Shown here piece after piece: positions 45,140 to 55,577 of a DNA stretch of 64,000 nucleotides; the first letter of the stretch is position 1, and each line of letters begins with the position of its first letter. Source of the stretch: Bemisia tabaci (taxonomy: Eukaryota; Arthropoda; Insecta; Hemiptera; Aleyrodidae); the NCBI RefSeq assembly GCF_918797505.1, contig NC_092797.1:56506192-56570191 (forward strand), given 5' to 3'. Under the pieces are notes generated by a model. That model was not told the origin of the DNA. It was given only the letters and a program-made list of their open reading frames with translations, and did not search any database. The translations under genes and the position numbers were made by a program.

Positions 45140-45180
45140 CTAACGAGAGCATGGGCAGGGCGGTGCGGAGTCAGTCGCAT
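45140..45180 (-). CDS. Candidate first coding exon of the arrestin gene
   Basis: On the minus strand, an ATG in fair context (A at -3) opens 13 codons (MRLTPHRPAHALV) plus two bases AG. A perfect donor, AG^GTAAGT, follows (GT at 45,139-45,138). The two leftover bases join the one-base start of the exon at 5,269 to make an AGG codon, giving ...LV-R-VFKK, an arrangement like the R-V-F-K-K of other arrestins. This is inference from phase and splice consensus only: 5' ends of arrestins are poorly conserved, and a 40-kb gap leaves room for other candidates. Confidence 0.28.
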
Positions 45181-46114
45181 TTTTATCGGATAGTACCACA
45201 GGATCGTCCAAAAATATGATGGACTTGGTAGGAAAATTTTCCCACTACTCACGCGCTTGGCGTTCTTACTTCGATGAGAGTATTTCAACAAGATTTTTGA
45301 AAATATGATTTAGAGTACTTTGAAAACACTTGATCATAATTTATAGAGGTTGCTTTACAAGCGTTCCCTCATTAGCGGTGGGTGATGGATCCCATCTTGG
45401 GACAGTGTGAAAAAATTACCGCTAACAACGAACCCGAATCTTGAAGAATTCCTCTAATGGAAAATTGCCCCTCTGGAAGAATGTCCCTTTACGAAAAATG
45501 GCTATAGCCAATTCGGGTGTATTCTATCAAGTTTCCGAGGTTTTTTGAACTGAGGATTCTCTTCTCGTAGATGTTCACAGGTTCAATTTTCCGAAAAGTT
45601 TCTCGGGCAAACGCTGTCATCCGTAGGACAAGTCAAGCCTTTTTGGGAAAACCACTTGAATTTTTCAGAATCCAAGTATTTTGATCGCCATTACAGGAAG
45701 CATATCAGGGGTATTTACGTACTTTCAAGTACATTAAAAAGATCCGGAAAGAGACCACGTTCCGAAACGGATGACTCGATTTTCGCGGGCGGAATTTCGA
45801 GCGGTTTCCAGCGGGCGGCTCGCGGCTGGGACTGACTCCGCCTCGGGGCCCGGCGAGCGCCCTAATCACCGGCCACCGGCAACGTTGCCAGGTTCTTCAA
45901 TCAAATTCAAATACTTAACATGGCTTCAAATGGAGGAAACTCCTGATTTTTCGTAGCGATCTGTCATCCATGCGACGGAGCGTGACAATGGCGCGCTTAA
46001 TTGACGCTGACGTCTTCCTCATCTCCGGGGGAAGATGGATGGGGGGCGGGGGGGGGGGTTCGCGAGAGGAAATCGCGGGTGCACTCTGGTCCGGAGGGAC
46101 ACGCGCCGCACTGA
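45181..46114. other. No recognisable gene; GC-rich patch
   Basis: 45,770-46,130 is GC-rich, with an 11-base G run at 46,048-46,058. If the candidate exon is real, promoter or 5' UTR sequence might lie here, but no specific element is visible. Confidence 0.3.
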
Positions 46115-46343
46115 CGCACGGTGGTTCGTGAGAGGTAGGACATGAAATTTTTGACTAAAACTGCAAATTTCCAAGTTTATTTCGTCATATTTTAAATTTC
46201 AAGGAGTGCTTCTTGAAGTAAATTTTACGAGGAAGCCAATGGAGCTACTTTTAAAACATTAAAGTTTTGTTTGAACGGAGTTATAAGCTTTTAAAGTTTC
46301 CCAAGTTTGTCCGACCTCCCCCATTAACTCGATCACTGTTCGA
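46115..46343. mobile_element. MITE family P, copy 1
   Basis: CGCACGGTGG at the left; AGGTAGGACATGAAATTTTTG, AAAACTGCAAATTTCCA, TTTTACGAGGAAGCC and TTTGTCCGACCTCCCCCATT in order. It is collinear with 47,397-47,633 and, inverted, with 60,684-60,921. Confidence 0.65.
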
Positions 46344-46804
46344 CGGGGGCACGCCAGAGACGTTGATTGCTAATCAATCGACGGGGCCTCTGGAGGCACG
46401 GGCCACTTGCGACATGGTTGCCGCGTCGTCATATATTTGTGATATATGAACATTTCCTCATGCAAAGTTTCGCGAGAGGCACAATGGTGCCACTAGTTTT
46501 CTCTGGAACCAACTCCCAAGCTCAGAAAAAGCTCTCAAAGTTGAGGCCGCGATGAAAGTGATCCCTATGCTCCGTTGAGAGCCCAACTCTATGTCCGGTC
46601 AAACTCCCCATGCACGGAAAGGGAGCTTATGCATTATCGGGGTTGCCACTTTGTTTGGAAGTTTCAAGGCTGAAATCATGGCAACCCTGCTGATGCATTT
46701 GCCCCCTTTCTGTGCATGGAGAAGAGGCAGAGAAAGAATCTCCAATAACCTCCTGACGACAGGTGAGGGTCCGTCGTTTTAACAGCCGAATCGTTTAAAC
46801 AAAA
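46344..46804. other. No recognisable feature
   Basis: Short frames of 60-63 codons only, none recognised. Confidence 0.3.
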
Positions 46805-47015
46805 ATAATTGCTCCGTCTCCTTTTGTCCTCCCTTGTCTATATTGCTTTCTTTATCAATTACCACCATTTTCTCCTTTTGTCTATAGCAATCGCTCGTTT
46901 TAACAAAAAGAAGTCTCTCCGTTGTCTCTTCGTCTTCCTTTGTCTATCGCTTTGTTCATCAATTTCCATCATTTTTCCCAATTTGTTTATAGCAAATACT
47001 TATTTTAATCAAGGC
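46805..47015. repeat. Two tandem family K-like units
   Basis: TCTCCTTTTGTCCTCCCTTG ... ATCAATTACCACCATTTT and TCTCTTCGTCTTCCTTTG ... ATCAATTTCCATCATTTT are about 105 bp apart, each followed by TATAGCAA and TTTTAA. Confidence 0.55.
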
Positions 47016-47184
47016 AGGCAGAGGTAGAAAAAAAGTCAAGCATTTTTTCCTTAAATTCGTACCGAGAAAACGATTCATCCAATGGCTAAATCGGCAAGTA
47101 ACTTCAGCACAGGATATTAGCAAGTATTTATGACATGGATCGAATGGTTTCGTCGTTTCTCTCGCGAAAGAACGTGACTCCATT

Positions 47185-47392
47185 TTAATGTTGCCAAATT
47201 TCCCATCGTAAATTGCATATTAAGTTCGAGAATCTTTGATATGCCTAACTAAAATTTCACTGATATTTTCAATGACCTCATGCAGGAATCAGAAAAATTA
47301 TGGATAAAAATTGCGCATGTAAATTTTCGTCTTATAAATTAATTGTTCGAGTCAATTTGCCAAACGTGGAGTGACGTTTCTTCGTCCAGGAC
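47185..47392. mobile_element. MITE family A, strongly diverged, tips lost
   Basis: GTTGCCAAATTTCCCATCG on the left and GTCAATTTGCCAAACGTGG on the right hold the positions of the mirrored A blocks, with TCAGAAAAATTATGGA between them. Confidence 0.4.
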
Positions 47393-47396
47393 ACGA

Positions 47397-47633
47397 CGCA
47401 CAGTGGATCGAGTCAATCAGAGAGGTCGGACATAAAAATTTTGACCAAAACTGCAAATTGCCATGTTTAATTTGTCACATTTTAAATGTGGCGGGGTGCG
47501 TTCAGAAGAAAATTTCACGAGGAAACCGATGGAGCCACTTTTAAAACCTCAAAGTTTTGGAGGCACCGAGTTATGACTTTTTAACGTTTCCAAATTTTGT
47601 CCGACTTCCACCATTGACTCGATCGATTGTGCG
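47397..47633. mobile_element. MITE family P, copy 2, 237 bp
   Basis: CGCACAGTGGATCGAGTCAA and GAGGTCGGACA at the left are mirrored by TGTCCGACTTCCACCATTGA, CTCGATCGATTGTGCG at the right. Confidence 0.75.
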
Positions 47634-47959
47634 AGGATTTGTGGGACAATCCGACAATGAAGGCTGTGCCAACTTGACGGTGACAAGAAGCGGAAGCCAG
47701 ATGCTGCTCCACTCGAGAATCGATTGGATTAAGAGGTCTCCCGGCCCCGCTGCGATGGTACCATAGCTCGAGCACGAAAACAACTAGGAGGGAGATGCTC
47801 TTCACATCCTGCAACCCAATAAAAAGGCTTAGTATTTCGTCCTGGTGTGTTGAGCCGTTGAATTGATTTTGAAACGATGGGATACTGGATGCACCGGACA
47901 TTGATACGAAGGAGTCAGGGCTTATATTTTTTTAATATAATATTATGAATAATTATTGA

Positions 47960-48235
47960 ATATTTTCCCTGAAAATGACGAACCATAAAATTTAGAGGAT
48001 CATTAACGTTTCACCTTTTTAACCAACCAAAATAAGTAGAGAAACGACGTCAGTCAACCATGAATATGCAGGCTCAACCGCTCAACAACGCGCCATCACT
48101 GTAACGTGAGGATGCGACTTTGTCTAAGGCGCTGCATACAACTATTCGTACTCGATGGATGTGCGTGGTTGCATACGCATTTAATTGGAGGCGTTTTAAC
48201 TTCCGTTGCGTTCGCAACGCAACAGTGACCCTAAA
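47960..48235. repeat. Composite repeat I, unit A
   Basis: The unit starts CCTGAAAATGACGAACCATA, runs through TTAGAGGATCATTAACG, TAGAGAAACGACGTCAGTCA and a family J core, and ends CAGTGACCCTAAA. Unit B follows directly with a 287-bp offset. The junction CTAAATTTGC at 48,231-48,240 is the unoccupied version of the insertion site of the 2.5-kb element at 56,859. Confidence 0.85.
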
Positions 48236-48520
48236 TTTGCGGAATTTTTTCCTGACAAATGTTGATGAACCATAAAATTTAGAGGATCATTAACGTTTCA
48301 CCTTTTAACCAACCAAAATAAGTAGAAAAACAACGTCAATCAACCATAAATATGCAGGCTCAACCGCTCAACAAAGCGCCATCACTGTAACGTGAGGATG
48401 CGACTTTCTCTAAGGCGCTGCATACAACTATTCGTACGCGATGGATGTGCGTGGTTGCATACGCATTTAATTGGAGGCGTTTTAGCTTCCGTTGCATTCG
48501 CATCGCAACAGTGACCCTGA
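48236..48520. repeat. Composite repeat I, unit B
   Basis: TTTGCGGAATTTTTTCCTGA, then the same series as unit A including a J core (48,412-48,512), ending CAGTGACCCTGA. It leads straight into the 130-bp minisatellite. Both units and the minisatellite are repeated at 56.6-60.0 kb. Confidence 0.85.
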
Positions 48521-49050
48521 AAGTCGGCTCCTGTTTGATCGATTTTCGTGAAATTCGGTATCCGTATGTATTTTTCAACGGGAAACTCGAATTTTTGGTC
48601 AGATTTTCAAAATTTCAAAATCCAAGATGGCGGCCGTGGCCTAAAATGCTAAGTCGGCTCCTGTTCGCTCAATTTTCGTGAAACTCGGTATCCGGAGATA
48701 TTTTTCAACGGGAAACTCGAATATTTGGTCAGATTTTCAAAATTTCAAAATCCAAGATGGCGGCCATGGCCTAAAATGCTAAGTCGGCTCCTGTTTGCTC
48801 AATTTTCGTGAAACTCGGTATCCGGAGATATTTTTCAACGGGAAACTCGAATATTTGGTCAGATTCTTAAAATTTCAAAATCCAAGATGGCGGCCGTGGC
48901 CTAAAATGCTAAGTCGGCTCCTGTTTGATCGATTTTCGTGAAACTCGGTATCCATACGTAATTTCAACGGGAAACTCGATTTTTTGGTCAGATTTTCAAA
49001 ATTTCAAAATCCAAGATGGCGGCCGTGGCTTAAAATGCTAAGTCTGCTGA
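48521..49050. repeat. Minisatellite, four units of 130 bp
   Basis: Units start AAGTCGGCTCCTGTT at 48,521, 48,651, 48,781 and 48,911, with a broken fifth start at 49,040. Each has TTTTCGTGAAA(C/T)TCGGTATCC, a CAACGGGAAACTCG block, TTGGTCAGATT and CCAAGATGGCGGCC(G/A)TGGCC. The ATGGCGGCC word fits the YY1/Pleiohomeotic core. The 78-codon frame across units is a consequence of the repeat. Confidence 0.92.
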
Positions 49051-49579
49051 TTGTGGATGAGGACAAAGATAATATATTCGCCACTATTCACCATACTTCG
49101 TTAAAAAAAGTAAATTCGTTCTTTTAAGAGTTAATAGCTATGAGGGGCGGCTCGCGGAATGAGTCGCAAGTTCATCGCGAAGCGAGGAACTGGGGGTCCA
49201 GGGGCACTCCCCGGCTAGGCGTGACAGCTCGCACAGCTCGCTGAACACGGCTAGTAGTTTATATATGTCTTGGATATGAGCGGCCCGGAGCCGTTCTCCA
49301 GTGGCAGCGCGCTGGAGTTACTGCTTGTTTTCTCTGCGTGGATCCATTAATGATGAGACCTCTTCTCTCGAGAACTGAGTAGCTCTTTTCGAAAATGTTT
49401 GCTTTCAATTTTGTACAAATTTTATTTTCCGTTGTTTCAAACAAAGGAACACAACTCTCTCAGTACGCAATGTTTCAATATAAATGAATGAAATTAGCCC
49501 AACGATCAACAGAAATGACTTCCTTGCCTTCTCAAAAGCACTTCCCTGTTAGTGGAGTTGCTGATGTACAAAAAAGATG
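49051..49579. other. No recognisable feature
   Basis: It separates the minisatellite from the 4.5-kb element. The outermost ~30 bp (about 49,548-49,579) still shows weak mirrored similarity to the right flank of that element at 54,125-54,145. Confidence 0.35.
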
Positions 49580-50598
49580 ATTTGTCTGCAGTATTGTGAA
49601 AAGAGTGTGTTCGAAACATCAATCTCTTCGTCTTGATACGTAGAATCAGATTCTCGATGGTGTCAAGTTCAAAAATCAATCCGGCGCCCCCCATTCAAGA
49701 TGGCGCCCAAAAGGGGCGCCGGGGGGTTGAAAAATTATACATTTTCCTACAGAGCCGACTGAGGTGTCGATTTATATGTAATTTTAGTCGTAGAATCCGA
49801 ATTTTACATTCAAAAAATCCTCCGACCTAAGGGGGGGGCCCAATTCCAAGATGGCGGCCAAAATGGGCCCCTCGGCGGGAAAATGGCCGTAGATGGCTGT
49901 ATATACTGTATGACATATCCGCAGATAGGTTTTCTGGGTCGGGAATAACGAATATGAAGTCAGAAATTGTGCTAGACCCTTCGGGGAGGCTCAGGGTGCC
50001 CCCCAAAATGGCCGCCGGGGGTCCAAAAATTTTGAAATTCCTTAATACCCCGAGTGGGATGTCTATTCATAGGTAATTTTGGTCGTAGAACTCGAATTCC
50101 ACATTGAAATGGTCATCTAGTCTTAGAAAGGGCCCCAAAATCCAATATGGCGGCCAAAATTGACCTCATGGTGGGAAAATGACCGTAGGTAGCTTCATAC
50201 GCCGTATGAAATAGATGCCAACAGGTTTTATAGGTAGGGAATTTCAAATATAAGATAGGAAATTGTTCTTTGCTCATCGGGGAGATGCAGGGGGTGAGCA
50301 GGGGGCCCCAAGGCCATCTCCTCTCCCCCTCGAAGCTTAAAATCCTCCATCCAGAGGCTTTAAAATTCTGAGTAAGTAATTAAAATGAATGTCAAAACAG
50401 ACATGGACAAGGAACATTGAGCCGCTGAGATAAGTTTTAGAAGAAAATATGGTAAATCGCTAAGGAGCAATCGCGAGTTGGCAGCCCCCTCCCCCCTCTG
50501 GACTTGAAAATTTCAATGGTTTTGCCTTCTCATTATTTTTATCGGTCATGAATTCATTTTGACGTGCCCAACTACCCATCCACACTCCGTTCTTTGCC
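49580..50598 (+). repeat. Left long inverted-repeat arm
   Basis: Carries four imperfect repeats around CAAGATGGCGCC, CCAAGATGGCGGCCAAAATG, CAAAATGGCCGCC and CCAATATGGCGGCCAAAATT, separated by about 150 bases and accompanied by diverged GGAAATTCNNNATAT-like blocks. The arm therefore has its own internal periodicity. The 65-codon frame at 49,633-49,830 reappears exactly in the other arm on the opposite strand. Confidence 0.85.
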
Positions 50599-52041
50599 AT
50601 AAACCTTAAATGGCCAAATGAAAACATGAAAAAACTTTTTAAATGTTCCTCATTTCTAGAGAATAGGGTCTTTTCGATTATAAGAACAGCCCGATTTCTT
50701 TTGAAATGTTTAGGAAATGAATAACCAATTTATTATCAATACAAAAGTAACAAAAATTACAAGGAATGAAAGAGATCAATTAATTTTTCATACTCAAAGG
50801 AGCCCCTACCCTTCCAGCATGCTCCTGTATTGAAAATGAATTTTCTTCCCGTAAATCTGAGATAATGATTTTTGGATTTTGGAAAGCTGAACTATTTGGA
50901 AATTTTGTGGCAAATTATATAGGAAATTAAACGCCAAGTTCACGGTAAGCCAATTTCTTGCAATATCTTCATCCTGAAAAAGTCGGAATTAGCAGTCAAG
51001 AGTTTCGTTTCTGGGTACTGCAAGTCGGCAAAACTACCGAAAGTTCATCACAAACTTAGTGCCTAACTTTCAGCACTTTTGTCGTATTGCGGAAGCTGGA
51101 ACCAAAAATAACAGTTCCAGGTCGCGAGTTTTCCGGGGTGCGGGTGCTCCTGAAAAATGTTTTATAGTCTTCAGATTAAGATTCAGAATACCATGTGAAT
51201 GAGCAAAGGAGCACAAAAAGACTTCCTTTTTAGGGGCACAAACAACTTCTTCTTCAAACTAAAATTGAATTGAGATATTGATGCAAAATATTTCATAAAT
51301 TCAAAGGATTATTCTAGGAGTAGCCGTAACTTTCCGAAATTATCAATAAAACAGACATAGCACGACAGATCATTCAAACCTAAATTCATAGATTGAAAAA
51401 CACTGGCCAAGCATTTCATACTTCAAAGCATTGAATCAACAAACAGTAAAGTTTCTAAAGTACTTTAATTAAGGGGGTTTAGAAACCCAAGATATTTCCT
51501 CTACAGCCAAAAGTGAGTAAATGAAAAACCATCGCAAAATACTTAATCAGGCAAAACATTTCGAATACACAATACAAGAAGTGTTCGGCAGTATCTAAAT
51601 CCCGAAAAGCTTGGCAACTGCGGCCAAAATTAGTGGTCCTTGCTGCTAAAATTCGTTAAAATTGCCCAAAGCCCGGCATAGCTGTGCGTAGTTTTTGACA
51701 GTGTTATCGAATTTTGGCCGCAGGGATAAAAAATCTCGGCTCCAGTGGCCGAGTTATTCGGAAAGTGGATGTTACCGAAAACGTTTTGCCGCATGGGCAA
51801 CTTTCCATAAGTAAAATAAAATTAAGACGGAGATGTACGCCCTAAGAAAAATCCTAAACATTTAAGATTGGATGGAAAAATGTTTTGTAAGAACAACCAA
51901 AATATATAAATATAAATTTGAATAGATAAAACTCCCTCTAAACACATTAAAATAAACTAAGTTACATTTCACTGACAAAAATGAAAATTTAATTGGCTTA
52001 TAAGACAGAAAAATAATGCCTCTCTGTCGTGTGAAGAGTCA
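50599..52041. other. Non-coding left part of the spacer of the 4.5-kb element
   Basis: No frame above about 60 codons. GGCCAAAATTAGTGG at about 51,622 and AATTTTGGCCGCAG at about 51,710 form a modest inverted repeat. Confidence 0.4.
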
Positions 52042-52911
52042 CTATGTGTCAATGTGCATTGTTGTGCTTTCTCCTTCATCTTCGTATTCTTCTTCAAGGT
52101 CGAATTTTTCGCAGAACTCTGGAGTACCCAAAGGTAATCCAGAGTTGTTCGTAGTAAAGGTACATGAAGGCGAAGTCGCCTTTGCACATCTCGGTACACT
52201 TGAAACCGTGCGTCCGACAAGTGTAAGGTGGTGCGCAACTTTTTTGTGCACATTTTCACAGACATAGCTCCATTGCTCCCTAGCTCTGGAACACATGCAC
52301 TAAACAATTTTTCTCAGGATATCATATTGACTGACAATGAGTTTCTTATGGACAAAATCTGGTTTTTTTAAGTTAAACAAACGTTGTTTTGCTAGCGTTA
52401 AGTTAAAGTTAAAAAAAAAGATAGTGAAACAACGCTTGTTTAACTCCAAGAAACAGGTTTTAAGTACAATCCGCAAGAATTTAACGCAAAAAACCAAGTG
52501 TTGTTAACCAGAAACGACGCTTCAAGTCAAAATAATATCTCAAGAAAAAATATTTTGAGTGTGGCCCAGTGCATACGACCTAACTGACTTTTTCTCCAAC
52601 ATTTTTCCTGCCACAATCCAAATCTGGATTACAATGCCAGGTGCTGCCTAACGTCTTGATGCAAAATATGGACGCCTGGAGGTGAGCTCTAAGAAACACA
52701 GGGTCCGTCTAGTCAATGGGAGGTTTTCATCCTGGTATTGTTTCTTCGAGAAAATCCACTACTTCGCTTCTTCTAAATCTCTAAGAGCTGTTTTTGGAGC
52801 ACATCGTTGACATACCAACTCCTCTAGGTGTTGTCTAATCTCTTCGGCGAGAGAAAATCCGGAGCCCAACTTCGCGAGAGCTTCCAACACGTTATTGCTT
52901 GCATTATTCAT
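52042..52911 (-). pseudogene. Decayed cysteine-rich ORF inside the 4.5-kb element
   Basis: On the minus strand, 52,911-52,759 encodes a 50-codon frame from ATG to stop (NVLEALAKLGSGFSLAEEIR, then HLEELVCQRC). It resembles the L-G-x-x-x-x-L ... L-E-x-F-V-C segment I associate with uncharacterised mobile-element proteins. Further on (52,296-52,042), two frames together give CRTHGFKCTEMCKGDF and CEKFDLEEEYEDEGES: a CxC-like cysteine cluster followed by an acidic tail, apparently split by a frameshift. The AT-rich ~450 bp between them is not coding. I read it as one broken gene; two unrelated fragments are possible, and no function is proposed. Confidence 0.4.
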
Positions 52912-53108
52912 TTAGGTTTTCCACCTTGTCAGTTAACCTTTATTTATGAAAGATCCGGTGATATCGGCACCTGAAGGAGCGTGTAATTCAAGAAGAGTGG
53001 AAGCTTTCAAAAGACGGGGTACGTTTCAAATTGGGATGAGATCGAGGAACTTTTATTCCCTTAACCAAGACACATTCCCACTTGAGATGTAAGCTTAGGA
53101 ATCCGCTT

Positions 53109-54124
53109 GCAAAGAAAAGAGTGTGGATGGGCTTTGGGCACGTCAAAATGAATTCATGACCGATAAAAATAATGAGAAGGCAAAACCATTGAAATTTTCA
53201 AGTCCAGAGGGGGGAGGGGGCTGCCAACTCGCGATTGCTCCTTAGCGATTTACCATATTTTCTTCTAAAACTTATCTCAGCGGCTCAATGTTCCTTGTCC
53301 ATGTCTGTTTTGACATTCATTTTAATTACTTACTCAGAATTTTAAAGCCTCTGGATGGAGGATTTTAAGCTTCGAGGGGAGAGGAGATGGCCTTGGGGCC
53401 CCCTGCTCACCCCCTGCATCTCCCCGATGAGCAAAGAACAATTTCCTATCTTATATTTGAAATTCCCTACCTATAAAACCTGTTGGCATCTATTTCATAC
53501 GGCGTATGAAGCTACCTACGGTCATTTTCCCACCATGAGGTCAATTTTGGCCGCCATATTGGATTTTGGGGCCCTTTCTAAGACTAGATGACCATTTCAA
53601 TGTGGAATTCGAGTTCTACGACCAAAATTACCTATGAATAGACATCCCACTCGGGGTATTAAGGAATTTCAAAATTTTTGGACCCCCGGCGGCCATTTTG
53701 GGGGCACCCTGAGCCTCCCCGAAGGGTCTAGCACAATTTCTGACTTCATATTCGTTATTCCCGACCCAGAAAACCTATCTGCGGATATGTCATACAGTAT
53801 ATACAGCCATCTACGGCCATTTTCCCGCCGAGGGGCCCATTTTGGCCGCCATCTTGGAATTGGGCCCCCCCCCTTAGGTCGGAGGATTTTTTGAATGTAA
53901 AATTCGGATTCTACGACTAAAATTACATATAAATCGACACCTCAGTCGGCTCTGTAGGAAAATGTATAATTTTTCAACCCCCCGGCGCCCCTTTTGGGCG
54001 CCATCTTGAATGGGGGGCGCCGGATTGATTTTTGAACTTGACACCATCGAGAATCTGATTCTACGTATCAAGACGAAGAGATTGATGTATCGAACACACT
54101 CTTTTCACAATACTGCAGACAAAT
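53109..54124 (-). repeat. Right long inverted-repeat arm
   Basis: Reverse complement of 49,580-50,598. The frames at 53,355-53,591 and 53,634-53,894 lie within it and are products of the repeat. Confidence 0.85.
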
Positions 54125-54162
54125 GTACACTAGCAACTCTACTATGTAGTAAAAAGATGAAA

Positions 54163-54940
54163 TGGACGTATTTCTATCAAACGGAACTATGTGCATTAAT
54201 GAAATGCAGTTTTTTAAGAGGTATCGGTCATTATTGTTTTTTCGTATGGATTTTCCCATACTAGCGAGAACCTCAATTGAGGAGAGTTGGATGTGGGTAA
54301 AGAAATCAGGCCTGTTGTCAGCGCCACTACCGGTTTCACGCTTGTTAGCGATCGTCAGGTGTGCATAGACAACCAGTCCCGATTTGAAGCCCGAACACTC
54401 TGAGATGCCGTGCAAATCAGAATGCCAAACTCCGGCGGGAACCACACTAGCAGCGCGGCTCACGCCTCTACCGTTAGCCACCCAACAACTCCTAAGTTTT
54501 ACTTCTGGCGGCTGCCGCGAACGCGACTAAAAAACCAACCCGAAGGCCTCCATACGGAGGAAATTTGAGCAGTCCATTACGGACATTTTGCTCAGCACGT
54601 TCACGCCTCTGTGCCTATACGAATCAAATGATTTGTTATGACCGTCATTCATTTTTATGAAATGCAGTTTTTTAAGAGGTATCGGTCATTATTGTTTTTT
54701 CGTATGGATTTTCCCATACTAGCGAGAACCTCAATTGAGGAGAGTAAAAATGAATAAAAAAATAAAAAAAAAAATAAAAATGAATAAATGAATAAATGTT
54801 TCATAAAAATGAATGACGGTCATAACAAATCATTTGATTCGTATGTGCATTAAGTCATGAGCCCTGAGACCCATAAGAAGACATGTATAACAGGGCTCAC
54901 GTCGTAATGCACATAGTTCCGTTTGATAGAAATACGTCCA
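54163..54940. mobile_element. MITE family B, large form, 778 bp, with internal cargo
   Basis: Ends TGGACGTATTTCTATCAAAC and GTTTGATAGAAATACGTCCA pair, and the arms extend through GGAACTATGTGCATTA. Inside, an 88-bp block at 54,200-54,288 is repeated identically at 54,658-54,745, bracketing a GC-richer 370-bp segment. A second hairpin (54,617-54,662 with 54,799-54,844) surrounds the second copy. The element abuts the right arm of the 4.5-kb element. Confidence 0.82.
54289..54657 (-). other. GC-rich segment between the 88-bp duplicates, possible captured sequence
   Basis: On the minus strand an open frame begins MANGRGVSRAASVVPAGVW and stays protein-like for about 65 codons before entering repeat sequence. 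The composition differs from the AT-rich MITE around it. I do not recognise the peptide; capture of host DNA by the MITE is one explanation. Confidence 0.25.
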
Positions 54941-55373
54941 AATAATATTTGGCTCCGTGTTGGCAAGCTCGCCTGGAGATGTTTGCCTGCCCAAAGTTGA
55001 AAAACATTAGAAATTCGCATAGAAGACCCCTAAAATGAACTGCATTTTGAAATCAGGACAGGGCATAATCGCAACGTTACGTTGCTGAGATTCTTCTTAC
55101 GGTTGCAATGCATTCTTTGATAAAAACTGATGTGGCAATTTTTTCAAAAAGCAACAACTCTTTTTGTAAACTTTGAAATTTCCCAAATATTTCTCGTATA
55201 TTTTTGTTCTCTTTTCTCCGCAATTAGACTGATCAATGTGTAAAATATTAGAATATTAGTATCCTCTTGCAAAATGCGCTGTCCAAATGTAACTCTGTGC
55301 AAAAATGAAAATGTATGAGCTTTTAGCAATGATACGAAGAAGATTTAAATCAGTGTTCTTTTATTTTAGTGAC
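54941..55373. other. AT-rich, no recognisable feature
   Basis: Only a 61-codon minus frame, unrecognised. Confidence 0.3.
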
Positions 55374-55577
55374 AGCACGGAAAAAATCAAAGTGCTGATT
55401 TAACAATTTTATTGCTAAAAAAATGTGACTTCAATATTGCAACGTAGATTTCACAACACAAAAACGCTACTTTAAGCACTCCCGTGGTTTTAGCTTACAA
55501 TAGTGGTTAAAATACCATTTTTGTGTTGTGAAATCTACGTTGAAATATTGCAGTCACTTTTTTTAGCAATTTAATGG
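55374..55577. mobile_element. MITE family F
   Basis: GCACGGAAAAAATCAAAG and GTGCTGATTTAACAATTTTA at the left; the inner arms (TGCAACGTAGATTTCACAAC and GTTGTGAAATCTACGTTG) pair around AGTGGTT. The right end runs into MITE E at TTTAGCAATTT. Confidence 0.7.

Larger units (their letters stand above)
49580..54124. mobile_element. 4.5-kb DNA element with 1.02-kb terminal inverted repeats
   Basis: The left arm 49,580-50,598 and right arm 53,109-54,124 are reverse complements with only a few differences visible; positional sums agree to within 3 bases over 1 kb, so indels are almost absent. The 2.5-kb spacer holds a decayed minus-strand gene (52,042-52,911). Long-armed elements of this kind are known from foldback and P-like/Galileo groups, but no transposase is seen, so the superfamily is open. 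No clean target duplication could be found. Near-identity of the arms implies recent activity or gene conversion. Confidence 0.82.

Noticed and set aside
46267..47633. Short frames near 46-47.6 kb as exons
   Set aside because: They overlap MITE P copies or read on both strands; no splice-site pairing or recognised domain.
49633..54071. Identical 65-codon frames on opposite strands
   Set aside because: They lie in the 1.02-kb arms of the 4.5-kb element and appear twice only because the arms are inverted copies.
54068..54481. 137-codon minus-strand frame as a complete gene
   Set aside because: Only its first ~65 codons look protein-like; the rest is MITE B and the outer end of the neighbouring inverted arm. 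Recorded as possible captured sequence only.
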